Shown piece after piece: positions 8,410-15,735 of a stretch of DNA of 64,000 nucleotides. This DNA is from CAYVQE01 sp964633205 (GTDB lineage Bacteria; Myxococcota; B64-G9), in assembly GCA_964633205.1 (NCBI GenBank), contig CAZWFN010000010.1, positions 5,061 to 69,060 of the forward strand. Reading direction: 5' to 3'. Each line of letters begins with the position of its first letter. Positions within the stretch are counted from its first letter, which is position 1. The translations under genes and the position numbers were made by a program. The notes under the pieces were generated by a model. That model did no database searches. It worked only from the letters and a program-made list of their open reading frames with translations, and was not told the origin of the DNA.

Positions 8410-9348
8410 ATGTGGCTGCGCTGGATACTCCTGCTGTCCATCCTCTGCTCCGGCCCGACTGCCTGGGCGGGAACGGTTCGTGGCACGATCGCGCTCGATG
8501 CGCTGCCCGCTCCGCAACCGCGCCCGGCGGATGCGCATTTCTGGCATCTGCCCACCCGGGGCCAGCCGCAGCAGGCCCCCCCGGCGGCCTGGGTCGTGCT
8601 GGAGGGCGAGACCGCCACCAACCTGGATCAGCGGGACCGAGCCCGGCCTGAGCTGACCCTGAAGGGCTACGGCATCTGGCCGGCGCTGCAGGTGGCCCGG
8701 GTCGGTGACCGGCTTCGAATCGTCAACCGCGACGACCACCCGTATTCCTGCCGCGCCGAGGGCGGCCCCGGGGCATTCAGGCTGGATGACCTGAACGCCG
8801 ATGCCGAAAAAGAACAGGAGTTGCTCTCGGCCGGCGTGTTGCACATCCGCTGCGACCACTACCCGTTCATGCGTGCGGTGCTGGTGGTGACCGAGTCTCC
8901 ACTGGCGGTGCGGACCGATGCCGGCGGCCAGTTCAAATTGGGAGAGGTGCCGGCCGGCAAGTACACCGCCCGGGTGTTCAGCGCGGGCGAATGGCGTTTC
9001 GAATCCCAGGTGCGGGTCGCGGCCTATGGAGCCACCCGATTGGAGCTCGGCCCGCAAGCACCAGCGCCGGCCGCTGAGGGCGAGCCCGCAGCGGACGCGG
9101 AAGGCGATGCCGAGTCGCCACCGGCGGCCGAACAACCACCGCCGGCGAAGCAGCCACCGGTAGCCAAGAGACCGCCGCCGGCCAAAAAGCCGCCGGCCAA
9201 GAAGCCGCAGGCCAAGAAGCCGCCGGCCAAAAAGCCGCCGGTCAAGAAGCCGCCGGCCAAGAAGCCGCCGGTCAAGAAGCCGCCAGCCAAAGAGCCGCAA
9301 CCGCATTTCGAGGACGTAGAGCCCGAGATCGAAATCGAGATCGAGTAA
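8410..9348 (+). CDS. Exported cupredoxin-like protein with a repetitive Lys/Pro/Ala tail
   Basis: Signal peptide at residues 1-20 (cleavage after TAWA). Residues 40-165 resemble the plastocyanin-like carboxypeptidase-regulatory family seen in methylamine-utilisation-type proteins: GDRLRIVNRDDHPYSCRAE followed by HIRCDHYPFMRAVLVV, offering His/Cys/His/Met candidates for a type 1 copper site, then a carboxypeptidase-regulatory-like segment (TDAGGQFKLGEVPAGKY). From about residue 215 the protein is low complexity, with repeated PPAKK/PPVKK units to residue 297, then an acidic end (EIEIEIE). The tail could bind polyanions or peptidoglycan. Copper binding is inference from spacing and needs biochemical support. 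The gene precedes another membrane-associated gene by 78 nt. Confidence 0.78.
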   Translation: MWLRWILLLSILCSGPTAWAGTVRGTIALDALPAPQPRPADAHFWHLPTRGQPQQAPPAAWVVLEGETATNLDQRDRARPELTLKGYGIWPALQVARVGDRLRIVNRDDHPYSCRAEGGPGAFRLDDLNADAEKEQELLSAGVLHIRCDHYPFMRAVLVVTESPLAVRTDAGGQFKLGEVPAGKYTARVFSAGEWRFESQVRVAAYGATRLELGPQAPAPAAEGEPAADAEGDAESPPAAEQPPPAKQPPVAKRPPPAKKPPAKKPQAKKPPAKKPPVKKPPAKKPPVKKPPAKEPQPHFEDVEPEIEIEIE

Positions 9349-9426
9349 CGTGGCCCGGCCGCACGCTTGGCCCGAGGCGGTGGACACACCTCACCGTGGG
9401 CGGCAAAGGCCGAGAGAGGAACATCG

Positions 9427-11526
9427 ATGTCGAAGCTCAAAACCGTAATCGTCGTTTTGCTTCTGGTCCTGTTGGCTGGAGGCGGCGCTTTCTACGGTCT
9501 CCTGCGCTATATCGAAACCGACATCGTCGGCGGGGCCGATGACCGTTTGGCCGAAGCGGAGAAGCTGCTGGTCGATGGGTTGCGGGTCGATGCCTTTGCG
9601 CTGATCGAGAAGTTGGCGGCCGAGCGGCGCAACACATCGTTGGCCGAACCGTTGGCCGCGGCCGAGGTTCCGGCCGATCAGGCAACGGAAGGACAGCAGG
9701 CGGCCCACGAGCCGCTGCACCAACAGTTGCTTCCGGTGGTCAAGACCCTGCAGTCCAAGCACGGGCTCAAGCGCCTGGCCGCGGTGGCGCTGGACGGCAC
9801 CATCCTGGCCGCGGCCCCGCAAGATGCCTTTGGCAAGAGCATCAAGGGCCTGCCTGCATTCCAGGACTGCACCGCAGGGGTGGCCCGCGACGGGCTGTAC
9901 GAGCTCGAGGGCCAGCTGCGCCAGGTCGGCTTGAGCCCGGTCGAGAACGCCCAAGGCGAGATCGTCGGCTGCCTGATGGCCAGCCGCCCGCTCGGCTCGG
10001 CCGCCGTCAAGGATCTGGCCCGCCGATCCGGGCTCGAGGTGGCCTTGTTGCTGCGCAAGAAGATCGCCGCCGCCACCGTGGATCCGGCCGCCATCAAGGA
10101 ACTGGCTCCGCTTGCCGGCGCCAAGGATACGCTGCGCTTCGGTCAGCCCAGCGCTCCGTTGCCCTTGCTGATCGATCTGACCAACAAGGGATTCGTCGCC
10201 CGTACCATCCGCATACCGGGCGGGACCGATCCGGTCCACCTGGCCGCGGTCGTCGACTTGGCGGCCGAGCTGAGCAGCCTGCGCGAAGCGCAGATGATGA
10301 TTCTGTACGCCACCGGGGGCTTGTTCGTGTTCGGCCTGCTGCTCGGCTTGCTGCTCTCCGGCCGCGCGCTGACCAAGGATTTTGATCGCCTGCGCGATTC
10401 GGTGCGGCTGATGGCCGAAGGCAATGGGTACACCATCGAGCCGGACAACTACAGCGGGCCCTACCGCGAGTTGGCGGTCGATCTCAAGCGCATGGCCGAA
10501 AGCAGCCGACCGGCCCCGTCCGGGGTGCGGCCGCCCGAATCGGTATCCCAGATCCTGGGCTCACCGCAGCCGCCGCCCGGCGGGCAGCCCGAGCCACCGC
10601 CAGCCGAGCCGGCCGCACCGGCCGGAGCCGAAGCCGATTCGCTCGACTTCGAAAGCCTGCTGGGAGGCGGCCAGGAGGCTGCTCCGGTCCAAGAGCCGAG
10701 CCCGCCTGCGGCGCCACCACCCGCGCCGGCCCCAGAACCACCCGCGCCGGCCGCGGAACCCGCCGCGCCGGCACCGCCGGCCCAGCCGGCGGCACCGCCC
10801 GCGGGACCGCCGGCGCCCGAGCCGCCGCAACCAGCAGCCCCCACCCCGGCGCCATCCGCGCCCCCGGCGCAACAGGCTGCGGATGACGGCAAGGGACCGC
10901 GGGTCGACATGCCCGGGGATCTGGCCAGCTTCTTCGAAGAGGATCAGGACGACGCCACCCGTGAGTTTCCGGACGCCGGGGATGCATTCGCAGCCGCGGA
11001 GCAAAAGCCCGCTCCCGCACCGCCGCCAGCGGCCCCCAGTCCTCCGCCCGCACCGCAACCGCAATCGGCTCCGCCGCCGCTGGCCGAAGGGGGCTTCGAC
11101 TCGGCCCCCGACCTGGATACGGGCGAGGACGAAGACGACGAGGATGAGCGGCCGGACGCCACGGTCATCGCCCAGGTGCCGGATGAGCTGCTCAAGGCGG
11201 CGGCCACCAAGTCGACCGAGCCCGAAGCGCCATCGTCTTCGGTGCCGCCCCCGCCGACGTCCTTGCCCAAGCCACCGGTGGCGGCTCCCCAGACGGCCAA
11301 ACCGACCAGCCCCGACGAAGCCCATTTCGAGGAGGTCTACCAGCAGTTCCTGCAGACCAAGAAAGAATGCGGTGAGTCCACGGCCGGCTTGACCAAGGAG
11401 AAGTTCGTCGAGAAGCTGCGCAAGAACTCGGCCGACTTGAAGGCCCGCTACCGTTGCAAAGCGGTCCGCTTCCAGGTCTACGTCAAGGCCGGCAAGGCCG
11501 CGCTCAAGGCCACCCCGATCAAGTAG
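9427..11526 (+). CDS. Membrane-anchored Cache-like sensor with long Pro/Ala-rich linker (MXAN_5187-like), 699 aa
   Basis: The ATG at 9427 follows GAGAGGAACATCG. A signal anchor (residues 4-24) and a second transmembrane helix near residue 300 (MMILYATGGLFVFGLLLGLLL) enclose a periplasmic domain of about 270 residues resembling a Cache/dCache sensor (RLAAVALDGTILAAAPQ, NAQGEIVGCLMA). A HAMP-like stretch follows, then about 250 residues of Pro/Ala-rich low complexity with acidic patches, and a conserved-looking C-terminal module of about 75 residues (EAHFEEVYQQFLQTKKECGE...) rich in charged residues. No kinase, cyclase or methyl-accepting domain is present. The layout resembles a protein conserved in myxobacteria, recalled as MXAN_5187; this link is from memory. 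Confidence 0.75.
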   Translation: MSKLKTVIVVLLLVLLAGGGAFYGLLRYIETDIVGGADDRLAEAEKLLVDGLRVDAFALIEKLAAERRNTSLAEPLAAAEVPADQATEGQQAAHEPLHQQLLPVVKTLQSKHGLKRLAAVALDGTILAAAPQDAFGKSIKGLPAFQDCTAGVARDGLYELEGQLRQVGLSPVENAQGEIVGCLMASRPLGSAAVKDLARRSGLEVALLLRKKIAAATVDPAAIKELAPLAGAKDTLRFGQPSAPLPLLIDLTNKGFVARTIRIPGGTDPVHLAAVVDLAAELSSLREAQMMILYATGGLFVFGLLLGLLLSGRALTKDFDRLRDSVRLMAEGNGYTIEPDNYSGPYRELAVDLKRMAESSRPAPSGVRPPESVSQILGSPQPPPGGQPEPPPAEPAAPAGAEADSLDFESLLGGGQEAAPVQEPSPPAAPPPAPAPEPPAPAAEPAAPAPPAQPAAPPAGPPAPEPPQPAAPTPAPSAPPAQQAADDGKGPRVDMPGDLASFFEEDQDDATREFPDAGDAFAAAEQKPAPAPPPAAPSPPPAPQPQSAPPPLAEGGFDSAPDLDTGEDEDDEDERPDATVIAQVPDELLKAAATKSTEPEAPSSSVPPPPTSLPKPPVAAPQTAKPTSPDEAHFEEVYQQFLQTKKECGESTAGLTKEKFVEKLRKNSADLKARYRCKAVRFQVYVKAGKAALKATPIK

Positions 11527-11668
11527 ACCGGCGCCGGGGGGTAGCCGCCCGATCGCGCGACCGCTCGAGACGCCAGGCCGCGATCAAAGCCGCCGCCGCC
11601 CCGCCCCAGATCACACCCAGCACCAGCACCAGCACCAGCACCATCAATATCAACGCCCCCGGACTCAT
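11519..11668 (-). CDS. MetS-like small subunit of an NSS-family transporter, 49 aa
   Basis: A single transmembrane helix occupies residues 5-31 (LILMVLVLVLVLGVIWGGA), followed by a basic tail. The WGG at the end of the helix and the location directly after an NSS transporter match the MetS family, the tiny partner needed by MetP-type sodium-dependent methionine/alanine importers in Corynebacterium. Its ATG overlaps the TGA of the NSS remnant (ATGA). The 3' end overlaps the convergent gene's stop region by 8 nt. The large subunit here is broken (see next entry), so this small subunit may be an orphan. Confidence 0.7.
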   Translation of the reverse strand: MSPGALILMVLVLVLVLGVIWGGAAAALIAAWRLERSRDRAATPRRRST

Positions 11669-12203
11669 GGCTCGTCCCCGGCCAATCCGGCCACCCGTGC
11701 GGCCAGCTTCCGGTTCAGCACGACCAGCACCAGCAACACCACCCCCCACTGTAACAGGCAAGTCCCCAGGCTGAAGCGGTGCAGCGGATCCCGCCAACTC
11801 GCTGGATTCCAGACGACCGACTGATAAAACCACCACCCGATCATCGACAGAAAGGCCAGCGGTATCCAGACCAACACCAGGCCATCGAACCAGCGGCCCA
11901 ACCGGGGCCGCGCACCCAAGTCGGCATTGAGCTGGCGGCGCATCCGGCCCACCCCATAGGTGCCCCCACCGGACCCCGCCGCGTGCGGCGTCCCCACCAG
12001 AACTCCACGATCAGCAGCGGCAGCGACCAGGTGAACAGCGCCACCATCCAGGCGACCATGAAAGCGCCACCGCCGTGCTCGGCGACCACCCGCGGAAAGC
12101 GCCAAATGTTGCCTGCGCCGACCGCCATGCCGAGCCCGGCGAAGACGATTCCCCAACGCGATGCGAAGTGTTCGGTCTGTGGTCCGCTCCCCGCAGCCGC
12201 CAT
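11665..12203 (-). pseudogene. Sodium:neurotransmitter symporter (NSS) family transporter with central deletion and frameshift
   Basis: From the ATG at 12203 one frame encodes a textbook NSS N-terminus: SRWGIVFAGLGMAVGAGNIW RFP motif (TM1), GGGAFMVAWMV, and the TM2-loop LPLLIVEFWWGRRTRRGPVG. Intact family members have about 450-550 residues, but here the sequence jumps directly to the typical C-terminal end in another frame (GRMRRQLNADLG, then two terminal helices VWIPLAFLSMIGWWFYQSV and LQWGVVLLVLVVLNRKLA), finishing at 11665. About ten helices are therefore missing and the two ends are out of frame by one base. The junction lies near 11955-11990. This is either genuine decay or an assembly collapse. 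The downstream MetS-like gene is intact. Confidence 0.8.
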
Positions 12204-12225
12204 TCCGCTTCACCGCCGACCGGGA

Positions 12226-13113
12226 TCAGTCCCGGCCTTTCTGGATATCGATCTCCTCCTCAATGCGATCGATGAGCAGCTGCGGTGTGGGTTGGGCCAG
12301 GAACTCCTTGCCGTTGACGAAGATGGTCGGGGTTCCCCGAATGCGATGCTTCAGTCCTTCCATCTTCTCTTCGGCGATCCGATCCATCACCGCGTCGCTG
12401 TTCATCCGCTCGAGAAAGGCACTGCGTTGCATTCCGGTCTGCTCGGCCAGCGCGATCAGATTCTCTTTGGACAAGTCGTTTTGGTTGGCGAACAGCTTCG
12501 GGCAATACTGCCAAAACTTGCCGAAGGCATCGGCGGCCACGCAGGCCTGCGCAGCCTCGAGGGCCCGCGCATGGCCTTTGATCGGAAACTGTTTGAAGTA
12601 CAGCCGGGCCTTGCCTTTGCTGGCGCGTACGACTTTTTCGAGCATCGGCGCCACTATGGCACAGAAAGGACACTTGAAGTCTGAGTACTCGACGATCACG
12701 ACCGGCGCATCGGCTTCACCCAGCGGCTTCAGACCGTCCAGGTCGATGTGGCGCACCTCCTCGGCCGGAGGATGTGCCATCTTGTGCCGTATCTCGACCC
12801 ACTTCTCGATGTCTTCATCGCCCGCTTCGTTCGCCATCAACAACAACACGTCGCGGGCCAACCGAGCGGCGGTCGGATGCGGCGGGTTCTTCTTCAAGCA
12901 GGCGGCGATCGACTCGGTGCAGCGGCCATAGCACTTCACCTTCTCCAGCTTCTCGGCAACCTGCTTCAGGAACGCTGGCTTGAAGTCATCGGCGGCGATG
13001 CCCGCGATGCGCTCCCATGGGAACCCGTTCCCGTCCTTTTGGGGCGCAGCCGCGACCGAAAAACAGAGACAGAGACAACCGACCAACAGCAAGCCGAATA
13101 CCCAAGATCTCAT
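12226..13113 (-). CDS. Exported DsbA-family thioredoxin-fold protein (CPFC active site)
   Basis: Signal peptide at residues 1-23, with GGGAG 8 nt before the ATG at 13113. A helical N-terminal region (about residues 24-120, containing the CYGRC motif) precedes a thioredoxin_4/DsbA-like domain: VVIVEYSDFKCPFCAIVAP with the redox-active CPFC near residue 155, an alpha-helical insertion, and the cis-proline loop GTPTIFVNGKEF near residue 252. The architecture matches BdbD/DsbA-like oxidoreductases that form or isomerise disulfides in the periplasm; the CYGRC pair near residue 62 may be an additional redox pair. It lies 22 nt upstream of the NSS remnant and may share its transcript. Confidence 0.85.
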   Translation of the reverse strand: MRSWVFGLLLVGCLCLCFSVAAAPQKDGNGFPWERIAGIAADDFKPAFLKQVAEKLEKVKCYGRCTESIAACLKKNPPHPTAARLARDVLLLMANEAGDEDIEKWVEIRHKMAHPPAEEVRHIDLDGLKPLGEADAPVVIVEYSDFKCPFCAIVAPMLEKVVRASKGKARLYFKQFPIKGHARALEAAQACVAADAFGKFWQYCPKLFANQNDLSKENLIALAEQTGMQRSAFLERMNSDAVMDRIAEEKMEGLKHRIRGTPTIFVNGKEFLAQPTPQLLIDRIEEEIDIQKGRD

Positions 13114-13310
13114 GTGCCGCTCCCGTTGCATGGCCTCGTCCAAACGTGCGCTGTCTTCCGGACCACCGCCGATGCAGACCCAAACGCCTGCCCTCCACGC
13201 GTCCCGAACCGAGTCTACGGTTGGACGCAGGGACCATCAAGAAGATTCCGGGGCTTCGGCCCAGAGCTATAAGCGGCCGGGTACCAACACCGCTGCCCAA
13301 CGGCCGCCGA

Positions 13311-13344
13311 TAAAAAAGCCGGCTCCTGTTGAGGAGCCGGCTTT
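13311..13344 (-). terminator. Rho-independent terminator for the lysine-rich gene
   Basis: Perfect 13-bp stem (13315-13327 with 13332-13344), loop of four, followed on the minus strand by a run of T (A-tract 13312-13317 on the plus strand). It lies about 93 nt after the stop codon at 13437. The T-run is only on the minus-strand side. Confidence 0.8.
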
Positions 13345-13436
13345 CGAGCTGACCGACGGGAAGTACCCGCGAACCGAATTGGCCTTCCTTTTTTCGTCTC
13401 CGTGGCGCTGAAAACCCGTCGATCGCCGACCCGCGG

Positions 13437-13860
13437 CTAACGCCTGCGGGCGGCCTTCTTCTTGGCCGGCTTCTTCTTGGCCGCCTTCTTGGTGGCCTTC
13501 TTCTTGGCCGGCTTCTTCTTGGCCGCCTTCTTGGTGGCCTTCTTCTTGNNNNNNNNNNNNNNNNNNNNNNNNNNNNNNNNNNNNNNNNNNNNNNNNNNNN
13601 NNNNNNNNNNNNNNNNNNNNNNNNNNNNNNNNNNNNNNNNNNNNNNNNGCCGCCTTCTTGGTGGCCTTCTTCTTGGCCGGCTTCTTCTTGGCCGCCTTCT
13701 TGGCCGGCTTCTTCTTGGTGGCCTTCTTCTTGGCCGCCTTCTTGGCCACCTTCTTCTTGGCCGCCTTCTTCTTGGTCACCTTCTTCTTGGTCACCTTCTT
13801 CTTGGCCGGCTTCTTCTTGGCCGCCTTCTTGATGGCCGGCTTCTGCGTTCTACATGCCAT
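13437..13860 (-). CDS. Alanine/lysine-rich histone H1-like repeat protein, interrupted by a 100-N assembly gap
   Basis: Begins MACRTQKPAIKKAAKKKPAK with AGGAGGG 6 nt upstream of the ATG at 13860, and consists almost wholly of K, A, P, T and V arranged as KKAAKKKPAKKKATKKA units, ending ARRR-stop at 13437. Such proteins (AlgP, Hc2 and histone H1-like types) bind DNA non-specifically and condense it. The two flanks are in the same frame only if the real gap length is a multiple of three, so the 100 N are a placeholder. Total length is unknown. It has its own promoter candidate and terminator, so it is monocistronic and possibly strongly expressed. Confidence 0.8.
13456..13548. repeat. 42-bp tandem repeats (14-residue KKATKKAAKKKPAK period)
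   Basis: Two identical 42-bp units (13456-13497 and 13498-13539) plus nine bases of a third run into the gap; similar but less regular units resume at 13649. These exact repeats explain why the assembly broke here and are coding. Confidence 0.85.
13549..13648. other. Assembly gap, exactly 100 N
   Basis: A run of 100 N is the conventional placeholder for a scaffold gap of unknown size. The flanking reading frames require a true length divisible by three. Confidence 0.98.
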
Positions 13861-13915
13861 GCTTTCCCTCCTGTCCGTTCGTTTGGCCTTGCCTGTCTTC
13901 GTGACGACATTGAAA

Positions 13916-13945
13916 ATCATAACATCACTACCCCGACCTCGGCAA
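13916..13945 (-). promoter_or_regulatory. Putative promoter for the lysine-rich gene
   Basis: TTGCCG (13945-13940) and TATGAT (13921-13916), 18-nt spacer, about 56 nt before the ATG at 13860. It overlaps the A-tract of the neighbouring kinase terminator. Confidence 0.5.
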
Positions 13946-13974
13946 AGAAAAACCCGATGCGCTCGGCATCGGGT
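13944..13974 (-). terminator. Rho-independent terminator for the histidine kinase operon
   Basis: Nine-bp stem (13952-13960 with 13966-13974), five-base loop, followed on the minus strand by TTTTTCTTT. It lies about 38 nt after the kinase stop codon at 14013 and closes the PBP1A-to-kinase operon. Confidence 0.75.
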
Positions 13975-14012
13975 CTGTCGGCGGCGGCCGCGTTTGGCAG
14001 CTCGTTTCTCGA

Positions 14013-15725
14013 TCAGTCCTCGGTTATCGGCAAGTCGATCGATACCGCGGTTCCCTTCCCGGGTTCGGACTCGATCTCGATCCGGCCTTCGTGTTCCTCT
14101 ACGATCCGCTGGACGATGGCCAGCCCCAAACCAGTGCCGTCGCGGCGGGTGGTGTAGTACGGGGTGAAGACCCTTTCCAGCACTTCCGGTTCCATCCCGC
14201 AGCCATCGTCAGCGATGGTGAGGCGCAGCCAGGGTCCGTTGCGGTCGACTCTGACTTCCACATGGCCTCCGTCGGCCATCGCTTGCAATGCATTGGCCAG
14301 CAGGTTCGACAGCACTTGTCCGAACAACTCGCGATCGACCGCCACCGCCGGCAGCGCCGCCGACATTTCGACATCGATCGCCACGCCTTCACGCCGGTTG
14401 CGATACAAGGCGACCGCCCGTTCGATAATTGGCTCCAGTTGCTGGGCCTCTGGCGTCGGCTTCGGCAGCCGGGCGAAGTCCGAGAATTCGGTCACCGTCC
14501 GCCGCAAGGCGGCCACCTCTTCCAAGATCGCCCGGGTGGACTCCTCGAAAATCTCCTCGAAGTCGGTGTGCCGGGTCCAAAAAGCCTTGCGCATGGTCTC
14601 GATGGAGACCTGTATCGGCGAAAGTGGATTCTTGATCTCGTGGGCGATACGCCTGGCGATCTCGCGCCAAGCAGCCACCCGCTCCGCCCGTATCAAGCGT
14701 TTTTGGGAATCGTGCAGTTGCTGCACCATACTGTTGAAGCTCCGCACCAGCTCACCCATCTCGGCCGTATGGACCTCCGCCAGCCGGTGGCTCAGATCAC
14801 CGGTGGCGACGTGCCGGGCTCCTGCGACCAGTTCCTTCACCGGCCGGGTGATCCGGCGCGACAGCAGCAAGCCCAGCAACCAAGAAATCAATACTCCGAA
14901 TGCCGCCGCTGTCGCGGCGCCGACCAAGATCCCCCGGCGCACGGCCTGTAGCCGTTCGCGCGAGAGATCGACCACGAGTTGAAGATCGCCGCCGTTCACC
15001 CGGCTGCCCAAGTCCAGCGGCATCCGCTCCCGCAGCCCATCGTCGACCGGCGGTAGGGAATGGTCCCCTCTCTTCGCTTCCAGGTGGCCGCCAGCGGCGA
15101 TCACCCGGTCATCCTCGTCGACAATGGCCACGCTGGCACCGGACAAGGACTCGAGTTGCCCGACGAAACGTTCGTCGAGCAAGCGGCCGCCGACGACCGC
15201 GACCCCGGCCTCCTCGAACCGCCGGACGGCGCCGACCACGACAGCCAATTGATCACGGATCAGTCCCTCGCGCGAGATGTGCACGGAGTGAATCCGTGGC
15301 GCCGGCTCGACAGCCGTGGCCAACGCGAGCAAATCGGGGTCTTTCCCTCCGTAGCGGGCCGGCAAATGCCCGCAGGACAATACCCGGCCATGGCGATCGA
15401 GTATGGTCAACAGGTCGAGTTCCCAGGCCCGCAACCACTTGCCCGCCAACGGAATCAGGGAGTGGCGATCGAGCTCGTCGCGCACCATCTGCACCAGGAT
15501 GCGCTCGATCTCCTCGGTCTCCGCCAGCGCCTGCACCTTGGCCGCCAATCTCTGGCCCATTCGGTTCAGCTCGTTGCGAAGACCGTCAGCCACACCCTGG
15601 AGTCGATCCTGGGCTTCGGATTCGAAACGCGACTCGGCCGTCGTCCAGGTCAGGGTCAGAATGGTGCCGGCCGGAACCAACGCCACCACCAAAAATGCCA
15701 GTGTCAGCCGCGCGCCTAGCCGCAT
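14013..15725 (-). CDS. Membrane sensor histidine kinase, NtrY-like with HAMP
   Basis: 570 residues. TM1 at residues 7-27, an extracytoplasmic sensor region of about 260 residues, TM2 near 285-308 (GVLISWLLGLLLSRRITRP), HAMP to about 360, then a HisKA dimerisation helix with phospho-acceptor motif RIAHEIKNPLSPIQ near residue 388, N box NLLANALQAM, G1 DDGCGM and G2 GTGLGLAIV. The HEIKNPLxPIQ form is typical of NtrY-type nitrogen-sensing kinases, whose regulators are usually sigma-54 activators; no response regulator is adjacent. The start at 15725 begins a good signal anchor with AGGAAAG inside the previous gene's end. Last gene of a four-gene operon with a terminator after it. Confidence 0.9.
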   Translation of the reverse strand: MRLGARLTLAFLVVALVPAGTILTLTWTTAESRFESEAQDRLQGVADGLRNELNRMGQRLAAKVQALAETEEIERILVQMVRDELDRHSLIPLAGKWLRAWELDLLTILDRHGRVLSCGHLPARYGGKDPDLLALATAVEPAPRIHSVHISREGLIRDQLAVVVGAVRRFEEAGVAVVGGRLLDERFVGQLESLSGASVAIVDEDDRVIAAGGHLEAKRGDHSLPPVDDGLRERMPLDLGSRVNGGDLQLVVDLSRERLQAVRRGILVGAATAAAFGVLISWLLGLLLSRRITRPVKELVAGARHVATGDLSHRLAEVHTAEMGELVRSFNSMVQQLHDSQKRLIRAERVAAWREIARRIAHEIKNPLSPIQVSIETMRKAFWTRHTDFEEIFEESTRAILEEVAALRRTVTEFSDFARLPKPTPEAQQLEPIIERAVALYRNRREGVAIDVEMSAALPAVAVDRELFGQVLSNLLANALQAMADGGHVEVRVDRNGPWLRLTIADDGCGMEPEVLERVFTPYYTTRRDGTGLGLAIVQRIVEEHEGRIEIESEPGKGTAVSIDLPITED

Positions 15726-15735
15726 GGAGGCTTTC

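Noticed and set aside
13456..13835. Possible CRISPR array in the 42-bp repeats
   Set aside because: The repeats are contiguous, without unique spacers, and encode the lysine/alanine protein in frame.
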